Assembly (NCBI GenBank): GCA_003427395.1
Contig: BFEA01000405.1
Span: 425,080 to 460,635 of the forward strand
Origin: Chara braunii
Taxonomy: Eukaryota; Streptophyta; Charophyceae; Charales; Characeae
Length of the DNA: 35,556 nucleotides
Reading direction: 5' to 3'
Below, piece after piece: positions 1-11,323 of this stretch. Made by a program: the position numbers and the translations under genes. A model generated the notes under the pieces. The model had not been told where the DNA came from and made no database searches. It worked only from the letters and a program-made list of their open reading frames with translations. How positions within the stretch are numbered: the stretch's first letter is position 1; every line of letters begins with the position of its first letter.

Positions 1-66
<66 letters not shown>
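1..66. repeat. (AG)n microsatellite
   Basis: Uninterrupted AG dinucleotide run of 33 units that begins at the window edge, so its true length is unknown. Confidence 0.97.
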
Positions 67-71
<5 letters not shown>

Positions 72-178
72 GAACGATATAGAGAAGATAAGATTAACAT
101 GTAAAAAAAAGAGGTGCGAATGTATGTGGCGCAGACGATGGACCAGATACATTTGCACTTTGGTGTGCCGAGCAGCAG

Positions 179-215
<37 letters not shown>

Positions 216-959
216 CTTTGTAACACTCCGTTCGACGTACGGGGGGTTTATCGTACGGTCGTACGTAGGGCTGTATGTACAGCCCCGTATGGAAAAAAAA
301 AAAAAAAAAAAAAATGGTTTTGTTTTTTTATCTCAAATGTGGTAATGAATTTGAATATGAGCCTGATGCAAAAGTGTTTCAGCTTATTTTTCTGCATAAC
401 ATAATAAACATATGTTTTTTTCAGATTTTTTTTTGATTTTTTTTTTTTTTTGCTTTTGTTCCGTACGTACGGCCCGTACTACCACATGAGCCCGTACGTA
501 CGTACATACGGCCCGTATTCGTACGGGTGTCTACATAGGGCGGGTGTTAACGTGGCAGGTACTAACAAAGTGGGATCGTTTTCCAGCCCGAACCCATTCC
601 CGCCAGAAGCGAAAAGGGGAAACAAAAAAAACAAAAAAAAGGGGAGGGCTTGCCAACGGTACCTATTAGGCCAGACCACCTCCCATTTTTGCAGATTATA
701 GAACCGGTAGACCGTCTAACGTGCAGTTCACTGTTTTTTTTGTTGTTTCGAACTCCTCACGGCCCAATCTTGCAGTGGACTGTTATTTCTGCGAACTCGA
801 GAAGGTGCAGCGGTCACAGGCGCATTTTTTTCTTTTTTTTTTCCTAATTTTTATTTTTTTTTGTCACACACCCAAAACCAACCCCCCAAAATTTTATTTA
901 TTTTTTGTTTTTTTTACAGGGTGATAACGACCGACGTGTGCAGGCCGCACGCACATGCC
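67..959. other. Low-complexity spacer with CGTACG palindromes
   Basis: No gene seen. It holds an (AC)n(AG)n block near 179-215, an A-run near 292-314, several T-runs (426-451, 822-860), and repeated CGTACG-type palindromes. Examples are an 8-bp stem with a TG loop at 268-285 (GGGCTGTA/TACAGCCC), the perfect palindrome CCGTACGTACGG at 461-472, and CCCGTA/TACGGG at 512-527. Short open frames here are read through simple sequence and are not credible genes. Confidence 0.7.
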
Positions 960-1090
960 ATTTTTTCGCGCGCGCCCCTGCCTGGGCCTGGCGCGGCCGC
1001 GCGGCCTCTACCGCGGGCCCGCGGACGGCCTCCTCGGCCACGGCCGACGGTGTCATGTTGGCCGAGGCCGACCGAATCGGATTCGGAAAC
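960..1090. other. GC-rich palindromic patch
   Basis: Dense CpG and overlapping GGCCGCG/CCGCGG motifs inside otherwise AT-rich DNA, followed by a hairpin at 1072-1086 (CCGAAT, loop CGG, ATTCGG). It lies upstream of the retroelement primer site and could belong to its LTR or leader, but no LTR boundary is definable. Confidence 0.45.
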
Positions 1091-1393
1091 CTGCGACCTT
1101 CGGCGTCCGCGTGTGACGAATCAGCGGGATACCCATAGCATCCCGATAGTGCACCAGATACGACCCCAATCCGGACGACGGAACCAACAGAGGCGGTAGC
1201 TATGTTTTCAAAAGCGCAACCAAACTTCGGTCCACGCCTACACTCCTGCATTCATTTTCCGGAACTTGCCACAAGAGATCTCATTTCCGACCTGGGACTC
1301 CACCGCCACTTTCCTAAAATCCTTGTTGCACCCCCTTTTTGCACTTGCAGGCCCACTCCCACTCCGATCAGGAAGTCTTGTTGGGCGTTAGGT

Positions 1394-1410
1394 TGGTATC
1401 AGAGTCGATA
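1394..1410 (+). other. Retroelement primer-binding site (initiator tRNA-Met type)
   Basis: TGGTATCAGAGTCGATA closely matches the TGGTATCAGAG motif complementary to the 3' end of plant initiator tRNA-Met, used to prime reverse transcription in many plant LTR retrotransposons. It sits 149 bp upstream of the gag ATG on the same strand, as expected. The 5' LTR should end just upstream, but I see no clear CA terminus, so the LTR is not delimited. Confidence 0.75.
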
Positions 1411-1542
1411 CGTGGCAGGCCCAGAGATTGTCAATCGGATAGGGAGGATCTGGCGAACAGCGGGCGTCCTAGGCAGAGGAACGCGCCACGACGCGACCCT
1501 ATAATAACTCGGAGTAGATCAGCAGGGCACCAGACCACCAAT

Positions 1543-2184
1543 ATGAATGCCAACTAGGGGCCAAATGCTGGTGTGGCTGCAACCCCCCGAGCACGCGCAC
1601 CAATGACTTGGAGTCCGCCTGATTTATGCCTTTTTGACCCTGCACATTATCTGGCCGAAGCATGGCTAGCCACGCTGCGAGCACAACAATACGATAATGA
1701 TGAGGCCAAGATCAACATCCCCACCAGGTTGAGAGGGGACACACACCATTGGTTCACTACTTACGTTTGTGTAGATCTTCTGACCTTCGAAAGGGACTTC
1801 TTAAACAAATTTGATTACATCCAGTGGCACCCTGAGCAGGCTTTCTTCATAATCAAGGACCGAGTCGAGAAGCCCCTCGAATCCGTCACCGAGTACCGAA
1901 GTAGGTTCTATAGGTTGTTTGTTAAGTCTGAACGGGGCAAAAATGTCGGAAGAGATTTGTTTATCGATGGGCTTCGTAGTTGGACAATGAGGGCGAAGTT
2001 GGAGAAGCAGTTTTCCCCCATCAATCATACCATGCAACAAATCATGAACGCCATGGAAGACATGGAGAAAACGTTTGCCGCTAGCTTCTTAGAAGGGGAG
2101 GACCACGCCAAGGAAGGGGACTCGTCGGAATTGCCTAAAGCGAAGGTCGAACTAGCTGCTCTCCAAAACAAATTTGAAAACAGG
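1543..2184 (+). pseudogene. gag: Ty3/gypsy-type gag fragment, stop-interrupted and 3'-truncated
   Basis: Encodes a retrotransposon capsid (Retrotrans_gag type) core that would assemble the element's virus-like particle. The candidate ATG at 1543 is followed after three codons by an in-frame TAG at 1555-1557, then by an open frame to 2214. Recognisable family pattern, in order: WLATLRAQQY, LRGDTHHWF, a short FERDFLNKF block, then a YRSRFYRLF block and FIDGLRSW. The matching part ends near 2184 (KVELAALQNKF); the last dozen codons to the stop at 2214 look unrelated. No zinc knuckle, protease or polymerase follows, so the element is broken here. The primer site at 1394 supports orientation. The frame also runs open upstream of the ATG to about 1339, so an earlier start is possible. 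Family assignment is confident; the exact family is an inference. Confidence 0.85.
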
Positions 2185-2214
2185 GCCTGTCTCCGGCCCG
2201 TTACTTACCTATGA

Positions 2215-2958
2215 AACAATTTTGATATACGGCGCAAGTCACCCTTGTCCCTTTGGTTCAAGCAGCATCTCAGATTTCCTTTTTGTTGTTCTCCTTGCTT
2301 CGTTTTCTTCAGAAACAGACATGTGGATCGTCTATTCCCGCTCCTTGTCTTTGTCTTTTCGAATCAGCAAATCTGATTGATTGGTTCTAGGCGATCGAAT
2401 CTTGTGTGATCTCAGGGGCAGATTGGGCAAGGAACTGTTCCATGATCTTCGATTCTTTTGTTTGTATGAAAGCTAGATGCTTGGGTGATAAGTGTGGATC
2501 CGTCTGTGTATGAGTGGGATGGGCATGCTAGGCAATTGAACGACTGTCTCACTGTAGGATGATTCACATCGCGAATCACTGACTTTCACTCAGAGAACAG
2601 GTCCCGTGCACGCACATGTAGGCTCGGCCGAGCAATCGCTGCGTACACGCTCCTCTGCGAAACCTGAACGTTGTTAGACACTGTGGCTCCGCTTCACCAA
2701 CACTCCATTTTCAAACATAAAAAAAAGGAGTTGAGAAAACAGGTAGATCGTCCCGGCCCGGAAACCTTGTCTGTTTACTCCCGAAATCTTTCAGCTTTGG
2801 CACTACCTGCCCAATTTTTTGTCGGTAACAACCATTTCGTCAAAACGGACATTTTATATTGAGAAAAAAACTATGGCGTAGTCAAGGTTTGAAATTGAAA
2901 ATTCACTTGTTGAGGCAAAAGGCCTTACAATGTCGAATGAATACAAACTAGCTTTTGC
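2215..2958. other. Unannotated stretch
   Basis: About 740 bp after the gag break with no credible frame and no recognised repeat. Composition is mixed, with scattered T-rich segments. Confidence 0.5.
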
Positions 2959-3062
2959 GGTCCGGTAGGGTTCACATGGGGCCCCGTGGGGGTGTCTTAT
3001 GTTTGGGGAAAGCCCGGTCCGATAGGGCTCACGTGGGGGTGTGCTATGTTCGGGGGAACTCC
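2959..3062. repeat. Imperfect tandem duplication, G-rich
   Basis: Two units, 2959-3015 and 3016-3062, each opening with GGTCCGRTAGGG and containing CAYGTGGGG-like and GTGTNYTATGTTYGGGG segments. The second unit is about 10 bp shorter. Non-coding. Confidence 0.7.
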
Positions 3063-3179
3063 AGAAGTGCATTCTCAAACTGTTTTCATGACTGCCATCT
3101 GGTTACATCTTTTATATGTAGTAGCGTAGCGCCCGCTGAAAAAAAAATAAAAACAGGAACGTCACATATCACATGAACT

Positions 3180-6100
3180 GCTCCCGCAATCGGTGGGATG
3201 ACTCCCCACAGAGTCTTGCTGCGGTCCTACGGGTTGCAATCCCGCCTGCCACCTTCCTCTCAGATCAGACCAGACTTAGAGTAAGAAGGGTAGAAAGAGG
3301 GAGTTTTAGACTCTCAGATCCAAGGAGGGTGCTCTCAGACTCGCAGGAGAGGGCCTCGATATCTTTGTGCGCCTGAGGGCCTTGCAATGGCAGCCAACTT
3401 GACAGCTTGACCGGTCTCTGGGTCAAACTTTCAGGGTCCACCCTCCGCCAACCTCTCAATTCACCTCACTAACCTCCTTTCTCGGGCCCAGCTGCTCCTC
3501 TTACTCCGAATACTGCTGCTCAGCAGCCATAATAGTTGGCAAACAGCCGCCCGATATGCGGTAACTAACAGCAGACAATGCAGTAGTAGTTGCGAGCAGC
3601 TAGTCACAACCCGCGCCCGGTTGGATAGAAGCGGCAGTCGTGCACAGTCAATAGGCAAGGACATCAAGTCGCATCAGTTAGCCATAGTAGTCCGCGGCCC
3701 GCTGCAACTTACAATCAGTCAATAGCAACCGGCAACAGCGCCCCGCAGTTAGCGACCGATCGCCCACAGCCAACAAAAACTGCTCATGCCCCGTCCGTAG
3801 CAGCAGCAGCGGCTCATGCGCCCAGCAGCAGCTTGTACCCCGCCACCTCGAGATGCTACAGTCTTCGCTATTACCTCCAGGCCATACGAACATCCGAGCC
3901 GGTTTATACTGCGCAAGGATCCATCTCTGACTCATGGGCGGAAGCCCCCGAATCTTGCCCGTTGATGACCCCTGCAGCTCAGCTAAATCATGTAATTATA
4001 CGGCCTCGCCATTAGCCTTCTCTCCCTTCGTTCGGTTAGATGAACCGCGCCCCACGAACAGGGAGGTCTTATCAGCGGGTTGCCTCGTCACTACAGTCTT
4101 CCTCCTTGCCGCGTTCTCAGTCTAGTTCCATGCGACAGCGAGGATCCCTGGTTGGTTCTTGACTGCCGACCACCGGGCACGACGCACAGTCACGCTTGGG
4201 CGAGAAACAACGGGCATGCCTCTTTCTACGAGCACCATCTCCCATAGAATCACAAAAGGGCCCCTGATCCGTTCCCCTCCGCAGAGCCGGTGACAGGGAG
4301 ACACTCCAACAATCTCGTTCGTTTATAAGTTTAACCGAATGAATTACCCACTGACCAGGAGCGGCCGTGCACGCAGGGAGAAAGAGGGGGGGGGTGGCAG
4401 CTCCCCTCAATAGGATGGGCTTTGCATCACCCAGCCGGTAAGTCCCCAGCCTGGCATACAACGGGAGCGAGGCAGGCAACTTTCGTCAGTCCGCAAAACA
4501 GAAAAAACCGAATGAACCTCCCGCCGAAGTGCGGGAAGATTTGCTACTCCCTCAGAATTGTCTTCCTCGGCGCAGTCCTCTTTGGTGGCTATACCAGCAA
4601 ACCCCACACTTTTAATCTCTCCACGCCCGATTCTACAAAGAATCGGGCGAGCTACCAACTTTCTTCCCCCTCGTCCGCCATGCTTCCCACAGTTGTCGTT
4701 GAATGCACCAGGCGCAAAGTGCGTCCAGGTTCATTCACCTTTCCCCTTCCTTCCCGGCCTTGGCTTCACGCAGCACTTCCCCCTCACTAATCTTTTCCTA
4801 CACTAATCCTTTTTCTAATCTAATACCTCTAATGGGCTCGCCTCCTTTCAAAACCCCCCACTTACATCTCTACTCACTCGATCTCATATGGAATCGAGCA
4901 AGCTAACTCCCCTTCCTTCTTGTCCACTACTCACTCCCGCCATACCTCCGCGTGGTCACATCCCCCCACACAGACTAACTTACTAATCTACCCCGAAATT
5001 TACCCCCACTATCACTTTCGCCCACCCTAAGAACGTAGGAAGTAACTCTTCGCTCTCCCGTTTTCGTTAGGAAATGGGCGCGCAACCTTCCCCCTTCGAT
5101 ACCCCGCCATAGCCACTACGCAGACGCATCCTTCACTAACCTCCATTCTACTAACCCCTAGCCTAAACCAACCCCACAGACTGGTTCGCCCGGTCCTTAA
5201 GCCCCTACCAAGCATCCATCCCCGCTTGTTTCCCTTAAGAAACGAGCATACTATGGCTTCTACCATAGCTCCCTTTCCTCGAATGAATCCGGCGCAAAAA
5301 CGCGCCCGGATTCATTCTCTTTCTCACTTTTCCCCTGTTGCTAGCGCAGCACCCTTGTCTCGTCCCCGATTACTCTGCAGTTCCTGATAGCCCCGCCAGC
5401 ACTGTTTTCTACCCCTCTGTGCATGAGCCCGGGGCGGTTCCCCGTGCTGATTCGTCACCCCTCTTCCCTCTGTTGGTGTTACCGGCCCCGCTCGTCACTT
5501 CGCCATCCCTATTTGCGGATGGACCCGGCCCTAACCCGCGTCCGGGTGCATCCCACCCCCTCGACCTTCCCTCACTACGGCTCCGTCGGCGTCTTAACGC
5601 AGCGCCCCACTCCCTCTAGCCAGTCACCTCGTCGTCGGCTCGCTACCTCCTCGCTTCGTCTCTCCCTCCGCGGCTCGACAGTATCAGACGGAGTGACCTA
5701 CCCACTGTATCCCGTCTCCGGTACGCTGCGCGTTTTACCCCCACAACCTCAGCGCGCGCTGCTCGGCTATCCCTCACCCGCTGTTGCCTACGCAGCCTTG
5801 CTCACTCGATACTGTGCAGGTGACTCGACACCGGTCAGTTCGCACAGGCGCCTCTCGGCATCACTCTGTTCGCCCCTGCTAGTCAAGGAAAGCTCTCGTG
5901 GCGGCTTAGTCCCTTCTGTGCAGCAGCCTCCCACCGATAGCCGCCCGCCTTTTGAGTGTACCTGGCACACAACCGCGCCGGGTTCACTCCCTCCTCCCCG
6001 ATCCGCTCTGCCCCGGCCGAGTTAGCCGTCCTGTCGGGTCCCCAACGGGTAGCCCGCGCCTAGGCCGTCCTATAGTTGGGGCGCGGGCCTATTGCAGGCC

Positions 6101-6836
6101 CACTGCACGGTTCCAGATGACGCGGGCCCTGATGCAGATCATGGTAGCAGTAGCATGTACCTATGTCACGCGGTCCGCAGCATGCCGTGGTACCGCTGCG
6201 GGCCTTGCCATAGTGCCCCGGGCATAGTCCGTCGGCTCGCGGGCCCCAACAGGCATGCTTACACTCAGACCTCCCACAACAGCCTGCGGATGGTGGTGCC
6301 CCTGCGGGAATACCCACGCCATTCAACCTTCCTTCTGCCTCGTGGGCTAACCACCCATCCATTCGCATGCACGTTGAATCCGGTACACGCTGTCCATGAT
6401 GGCATGATGGAGGGATCTCGCTAACATCCCGAACACAGGGACCCGTCAAACGGGGCCCATACTCAAGGTCCTCGATTGCCGTGACAGCCATTAGGTCCGG
6501 CGCCTTGTCCAAATCAATGGCCTGCCGGAGTATATACAAAAAATACGACATTAGAATAAATTATTTAGAAAACGCCACCACCAATCAGATGCCGCCACTA
6601 ACAAAACCGAGGGGGATAGCCCCACGACTCTCAACCCCATCGGCTTCCTCCTCGATGCTCCGCTGCCGCCGTGTCGACGCTCGCCGACCTCGATCCCCGA
6701 ACCTTCATAGTATCAGTCCAATGTCGTAACCTATAGATAAGAGCCCAAGCCTGAGACTCACGTCCGCGAAGTACCATACAAGGCAGTGCGGCGCGGCGTT
6801 ATGGGCCAACAACCGGCTGCGCGGCTCCCAGTGCCC
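3180..6836. repeat. 3.66-kb long direct repeat, copy 1
   Basis: Colinear with 16751-20413 at roughly 94-95% identity by eye. Both copies start at GCTCCCGCAATCGG and end at CTCCCAGTGCCC, and flanking DNA diverges abruptly at both ends. No terminal TG/CA, no target-site duplication and no primer site or polypurine tract lies at the edges, so I do not call it an LTR. It is C/T-rich on the plus strand through 4500-5950 and carries many stem-loops. Open frames up to 200 codons occur, but amino-acid changing differences between the copies are frequent, which argues against coding. Confidence 0.9.
4510..5317. repeat. Stem-loop array inside long repeat copy 1
   Basis: Successive perfect or near-perfect hairpins: 4519-4536 (TCCCGC/GCGGGA), 4624-4649 (10-bp stem, loop TACAAA), 4700-4737 (TGAATG/CATTCA outer stem with inner pairs), 4877-4898 (CTCGAT/ATCGAG), 5057-5078 (CCCGTTT/AAATGGG), 5224-5247 (9 bp with one T-G), 5251-5268 (CTATGG/CCATAG), 5281-5317 (12-bp stem GAATGAATCCGG). 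Those beginning GAATGNANCC recur at 4510, 4701 and 5281, followed by similar GCAGCAC or GCGCAG downstream text, so the array looks like old divergent tandem units. Confidence 0.75.
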
Positions 6837-6837
6837 A

Positions 6838-7285
6838 CGCCGGCTTGCTTATACCGTACCATAATTGCCCCGCGCGCCATCCTACGGCACCCCTCTCATC
6901 GCACGAAGTCGTCCCATCGTTGTCGATGCCGTCGTCGGGGTCGTTCTTCGCACGCGCGCTCAACTAGGTCAAACATAGCCATCGAAAGAAAATATCCCCT
7001 AGATCCTATTTTAATCAAGAGTAACCAAAAATAAAAACTTAAAGATAAGAATAAAAATAAACAGGCCGGCGCCCGCCCCGGTTTCGTAATCAATATCAGG
7101 GGATGAATCACGCACGCCCTAAACCTGCGCGCCCACGCACTCTTTACTCTAGTCAACCATCCGGTCAACGTAATCACAGACACAGCCGCGCCTAGCGCGG
7201 TATACTTAACTTTAAACCAAAACCATTTTCTGCCACTTGCATAAAACTAGGCGGATACCCTTGTAAGGGTATTCGCGCCGACAAC
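6838..7285. repeat. 448-bp module, copy 1
   Basis: Matches 28024-28471 base for base in length, about 94% by eye, from CGCCGGCTTGC to GCCGACAAC. It starts two bases after the end of long repeat copy 1. Ten bases before its end lies a hairpin at 7251-7276 with a 12-bp stem (one T-G pair) and GT loop. A minus-strand frame of 95 codons is open in both copies but has no ATG and changes many residues, so I treat the module as non-coding. Confidence 0.88.
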
Positions 7286-8395
7286 TTACTGGACCATATT
7301 AAGCGACGTCCCCATCGCTTCGCCAAATCAGAAAACCATAAATTCATCCACACTCCAAATGCTGACGAAAGGAAGCCAATCCGAGTAGCCGACAAACACA
7401 GGGTAGAGGCCTCCATCAAATCATGCCTCCACAACTGTATGCTGCCAGGTTTCTAACCTGGGCCTCTCACCTACCAAACGTTAGGACACTGACAGCATAA
7501 GTTCCAAAGACCTTCCCAATCGTCCTCTCCCCGGTCCTAGACAACCTTCGGTTTCTCGTTGGGTATCCCTAGTCCTGGCCAAAACTAGGGACGCGGGCCT
7601 TAATCGAGACCTTTGAAGGCACTCTCGCCTTCCTTCCCAAAAAAAATCTCTCGCAATCACATACACATACGTATATATGTATACTTAATATCCACCCAAC
7701 TCTTTCTGCAGTCTAGTACAGAAAGGCTAGGTCTCCATCTTGGTCCACCATAGCCTGGCTGATCGGACCAGCACTACGGCCCACCGCATTGTTATTTGAG
7801 CGGCAGTACCCTCGTTGGTTGTGCAACGATAGGTTCTCTCCTGATAAGCATTCAATCAGGATTTCCCAAAAATCTCAATCTTCACTATCCCACGGAGTAA
7901 TTTCCCTGGGGCGGGCAACTCCTTTTAAACTCTTACCCCGCGGTCCCGCAGCCAGGTTGCGCCGGCTAGCAGCCATCCACTGGGGTTACGCCCTCGTGGC
8001 GCTAAACTTTTACCGTTAGCTTGGTCTTCCTCAATATGTCCCAGAATTAGCACAGGTGGTTAGACAGAGCGTCGCAAAAGAAAATCACAGGCCCACTGCA
8101 TGATTACGTAGGGGTCTGAAGGCATTTACCAGCCCTCCCACAAAACAACATGGCATCCTTCGCACGCTCACAAACAAAATCACCGCTAGGTCCACAAGGC
8201 CGTGACCCCTGACTTGATCAGAGCCAGCAGCCACCCGTCCTGGGACATCTCTCGCCCTACACTCATTGCGACCTTCTCAAACATTTTAAGCAAAAGTGGT
8301 CCTTTTCGTCAGACTTTATCACCCATCAGACAACTTACCATACCATAAATCAGTTTACTCACCTTTGAAGGTGAGTCTTCCAACAATCCAAAATC
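7286..8395. other. Hairpin-rich non-coding DNA
   Basis: No credible gene. Perfect stems occur at intervals: 7301-7320 (6 bp), 7445-7461 (CCAGGTT, 7 bp), 7566-7591 (TCCCTAGT, 8 bp), 7702-7725 (CTTTCTG, 7 bp), 7839-7861 (TCCTGAT, 7 bp) and 8357-8376 (ACTCACCTT, 9 bp, TG loop). Confidence 0.6.
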
Positions 8396-8562
8396 ATCCC
8401 CTTTTACAAAAATCCAAGGGGATCCCACCATAAAACAAAACACCCCCTCTTTAAAAAATCACGAGGGGTCTCATCACAGAACAGAACACCCCCTCTTCCA
8501 AAAATCACGAGGGGTCTCATCATAAAACCAAACATCCCCTTTTTTCCAAAAATTTGAAGGGG
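8396..8562. repeat. 46-bp tandem repeat, each unit a hairpin (4 units)
   Basis: Stem starts at 8398, 8444, 8490 and 8536, exactly 46 bp apart. Unit stems are CCCCTT/AAGGGG, CCCCTC/GAGGGG, CCCCTC/GAGGGG and CCCCTT/AAGGGG, with A-rich loops; unit 1 extends to an 8-bp stem at 8396-8423. The sixth stem pair is T-A in units 1 and 4 and C-G in units 2 and 3. Confidence 0.85.
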
Positions 8563-9686
8563 TCTCATTAAGGAATAAACATCACTGAGAGACCATCTTA
8601 TGGGTCCTCATCACTACGTAAGCAATCAAAAATCAGCATGGTGAAGCACCCGAGTCTCAAAGACTCGTAAATCTTCTAAACATTCTCACAACCTTTCACA
8701 AACAGATTGCACTTCCTTCCCTTATACTTTGCCCCATCAGCTGCCCGTGAGCAGGTCGCACGAGTATACCGAGGAGTAGGCAGCTTCACATCTCACACAT
8801 TCATACATCTTTCACACAAAGTCAACATTCATCAGGATAAAGCCACACAAGTGAGAGTGATAGTGATCGTCACAAAACCACGCCTCATAGGGTCTCAACT
8901 CAATATGTACACCAGGATAAAAATGTCTCTCTCAACAACAACATAGGTACCCTGCTCTTACGTCCCACTCTGCTGAGTAGCCCACGTCTCGAACACACGA
9001 ATACCTCGGAATATACCCAAACATACACAAAAGTCCAAATCATACAAATCTATCCCAACTGTACACGCCAACATATCACACATCTGGACATAATCACTTA
9101 AATCATACTAAAAGAAGGAACAAATGATTCGTCCAATACTACAGTGTACCTGTGTATATGTGGACAAGCTAGTCGTGACTACACCTAGATATGCAAATAT
9201 CTAGCTTAGTCCCTATATACAAGAAACCTTTGATCCCACTAACGTATAGGGGAACCAGTCCCCTACTCACTCATTGCCCCCTGGTTTCACCTACATGGCT
9301 GATCTATCTACAACCTAGGTTACTTTACCGGACCATTATTGCGAAACCCCTTCCCGGATCCAACCTATACACATATACACATCAAAGCACATGTCCGTCC
9401 TGACTCACATAATATACAACTAGCCTTTGCCAATTAGTACAGGGTTAGGGTCACGCAACGGTTAACCTGCTACTCCAATTTCCAGATCAGTACACATACA
9501 GCTAGATTTTTACCGACAACGAATCGCAGAATCTAAAGCAGGCGATTAACAAGACTTCCCAACTCAGGGGTCAGGATAAATCCCCATTACCTCCTACTAT
9601 ACTTTCTCTGCCCTAGTCATCTCATCTACCCTCTCTGGGTTTTTTGATCACCTGGCTCACTCTGATGGTCATCTCATTCAGCACCA
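8563..9686. other. Non-coding stretch
   Basis: No credible gene. It contains a 7-bp hairpin with a three-base loop at 8651-8667 (CGAGTCT/AGACTCG). The rest is AT-moderate unique-looking sequence with frequent stops in all frames. Confidence 0.5.
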
Positions 9687-11010
9687 TCACGCCCCTTTCT
9701 TCCTTGAGCCCCACTTATGATTTCGCTGGCTCCCATCATGATCCTTGGCGCCTTGCCTGCCATTACCACGACCTCTATTGCCGCGTCCACCATCTTCACA
9801 ACCCAAGTCGCCACGCCCGCCATCTCCACGGCCCGTATTGCCACGCCCGCCATCTCCTCGGCCCCTTCCAACTGCCTGCCTTTGGCCCCTTCCACCTACC
9901 ATACCATCCAGCAAAGCTTGCTGTATTGGTGGCCACAACGGTCCGACAGGTTGGATTTGGACTGGCGGGGGCCCACGGGGCATCATGTTCATCAAAGAGC
10001 CCATATAATTGTTTTGCGCCCAGGGCATGTAAGGGTTATATATCGGTCACAAGCTCATTTGATTACACGGCGCCCACTGCCCATGCAAAGCTTGCTCGAT
10101 CGGAGGAGGCCCCCTTGGCCTTGCCTCGCCTTCCAACTCTCGCGGGGTAATTGCTACCTGTCGCGAACTGTGCCCCTTTTCGGTACCTTGACCGCCCTGA
10201 GCGAGGTTCCTTGCCTCCCGCTGCGCCTTTGTCAACTTGGGAGGTTCAGGCTCCCCTTTTTCTTCCGTCATACCCTTTTCTTTACTCCCTTGAGGGGTAC
10301 GGCCAGTCTTTCTCCAAGAATCACATACCACCTTTACCCAGTGCTCTGGCCACCACCCACTCTTTTGCCTCTCCCGACGCAGCTGAGGATGCCTCCACGT
10401 TAATGAGCCCCCTCTTTGGATCTGGCGTAATAACAGGCAGGGTCGCGTTAGCATCGTGCTCCTCCTTTATCTCAATGAACCCTTCGCCTTCGTCCCTCGC
10501 CTGAACACCGGCTCGCCTCTTTGAGGCTCCTATCGAGAGGGGTGACTCTTGGTCCTCCTTCTCTACCCCTTTTTCACTCCGGCCAGCCGGCTTACTTGGG
10601 GAATCTTCTGAAATCTTCCACTTGCCTTTCCTGGCCTCTTCCAGCCGTGCTAACCTCTCTTCCAATACCCCCACTTGCCTTTGTAACCTACTTAACTCCG
10701 CCTACGATGGTGCGCTCGCAACTGGTTGCATAGAGCATTCCCCACGTTGGCGTTCTATTTCATCTTCTGGGAATCTAAGCCTTGAGGAACGCTCCAATTC
10801 ATCCTACGTCTCCGCCTCCTGCTTGAGGGCATATACCTCCTCACTTAGTCCTTCACAAACGAACAGGGGGAACATGTACCACATTGCTTTCTTGTCTCAC
10901 TTCTTCATAAGGCTAAACCCCTAAAAGTCATGCAGAAAGCTGGACAAGTTCCTTCCTTGGAACAGCAGGGCACGGAGATCTGGGGGCATTGACTCCTGCA
11001 AAACTTCGTG
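9687..11010 (-). pseudogene. Decayed gag-like gene: N-terminal helical region, coiled coil, RGG-rich tail
   Basis: Read on the minus strand from about 11010, one frame gives PPDLRALLFQGRNLSSFLHD, then KAMWYMFPLFV, a glutamate-rich stretch, and a leucine heptad coiled coil (LSRLQRQVGVLEERLARLEE) near 10700-10630. A frameshift between 10454 and 10321 leads to a lysine/glutamate segment, a proline-rich segment (10025-9930), and GRG/GGRG repeats to the stop at 9687. In-frame stops are TAG 10921-10923, TGA 10897-10899, TAG 10804-10806, TAG 10702-10704 and TGA 10047-10049. The layout (helical domain, coiled coil, basic RGG tail that could bind RNA) suggests a retroelement Gag, but no polymerase is adjacent. 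It may instead be a dead host gene. Confidence 0.65.
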
Positions 11011-11323
11011 CAGCAGCACCTTCAGGAGGCACGAATTCCTCCAATGCAAGATCTTGGCGAAGCCGCATTCTTCCGCCATGATGCTGACAGCAGCCTGATG
11101 CGCATAACGGGCAATGGATCATCAAAAAGTGATTCAAGTAAGCTTGGGCAGACAAAGGCAAACTGCCAACACTTAAACCACATTATCTACCCGTTTACTC
11201 ATGCAATCAGGCCTCAACCCCTAGTTACCCTGACGCTTACCTTCATAACTACGGTAATAGGTAGGAAGACGACCACGACCAAGTCAGAAGAAGCACATTT
11301 AGTGGAGAAAGTGGCATTCCCTA

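Noticed and set aside
6838-7285. Helitron with 3' terminal hairpin
   Set aside because: The hairpin position fits, but the end is GACAAC rather than CTRR and the 5' end lacks TC.
9440-9455. Telomere-type repeat (AGGGTTAGGG)
   Set aside because: It occurs only once, without tandem extension.
9717-10403. Plus-strand frame of 228 codons
   Set aside because: It is antisense to the better-supported minus-strand gag-like gene, and its threonine/proline composition mirrors the RGG repeats.
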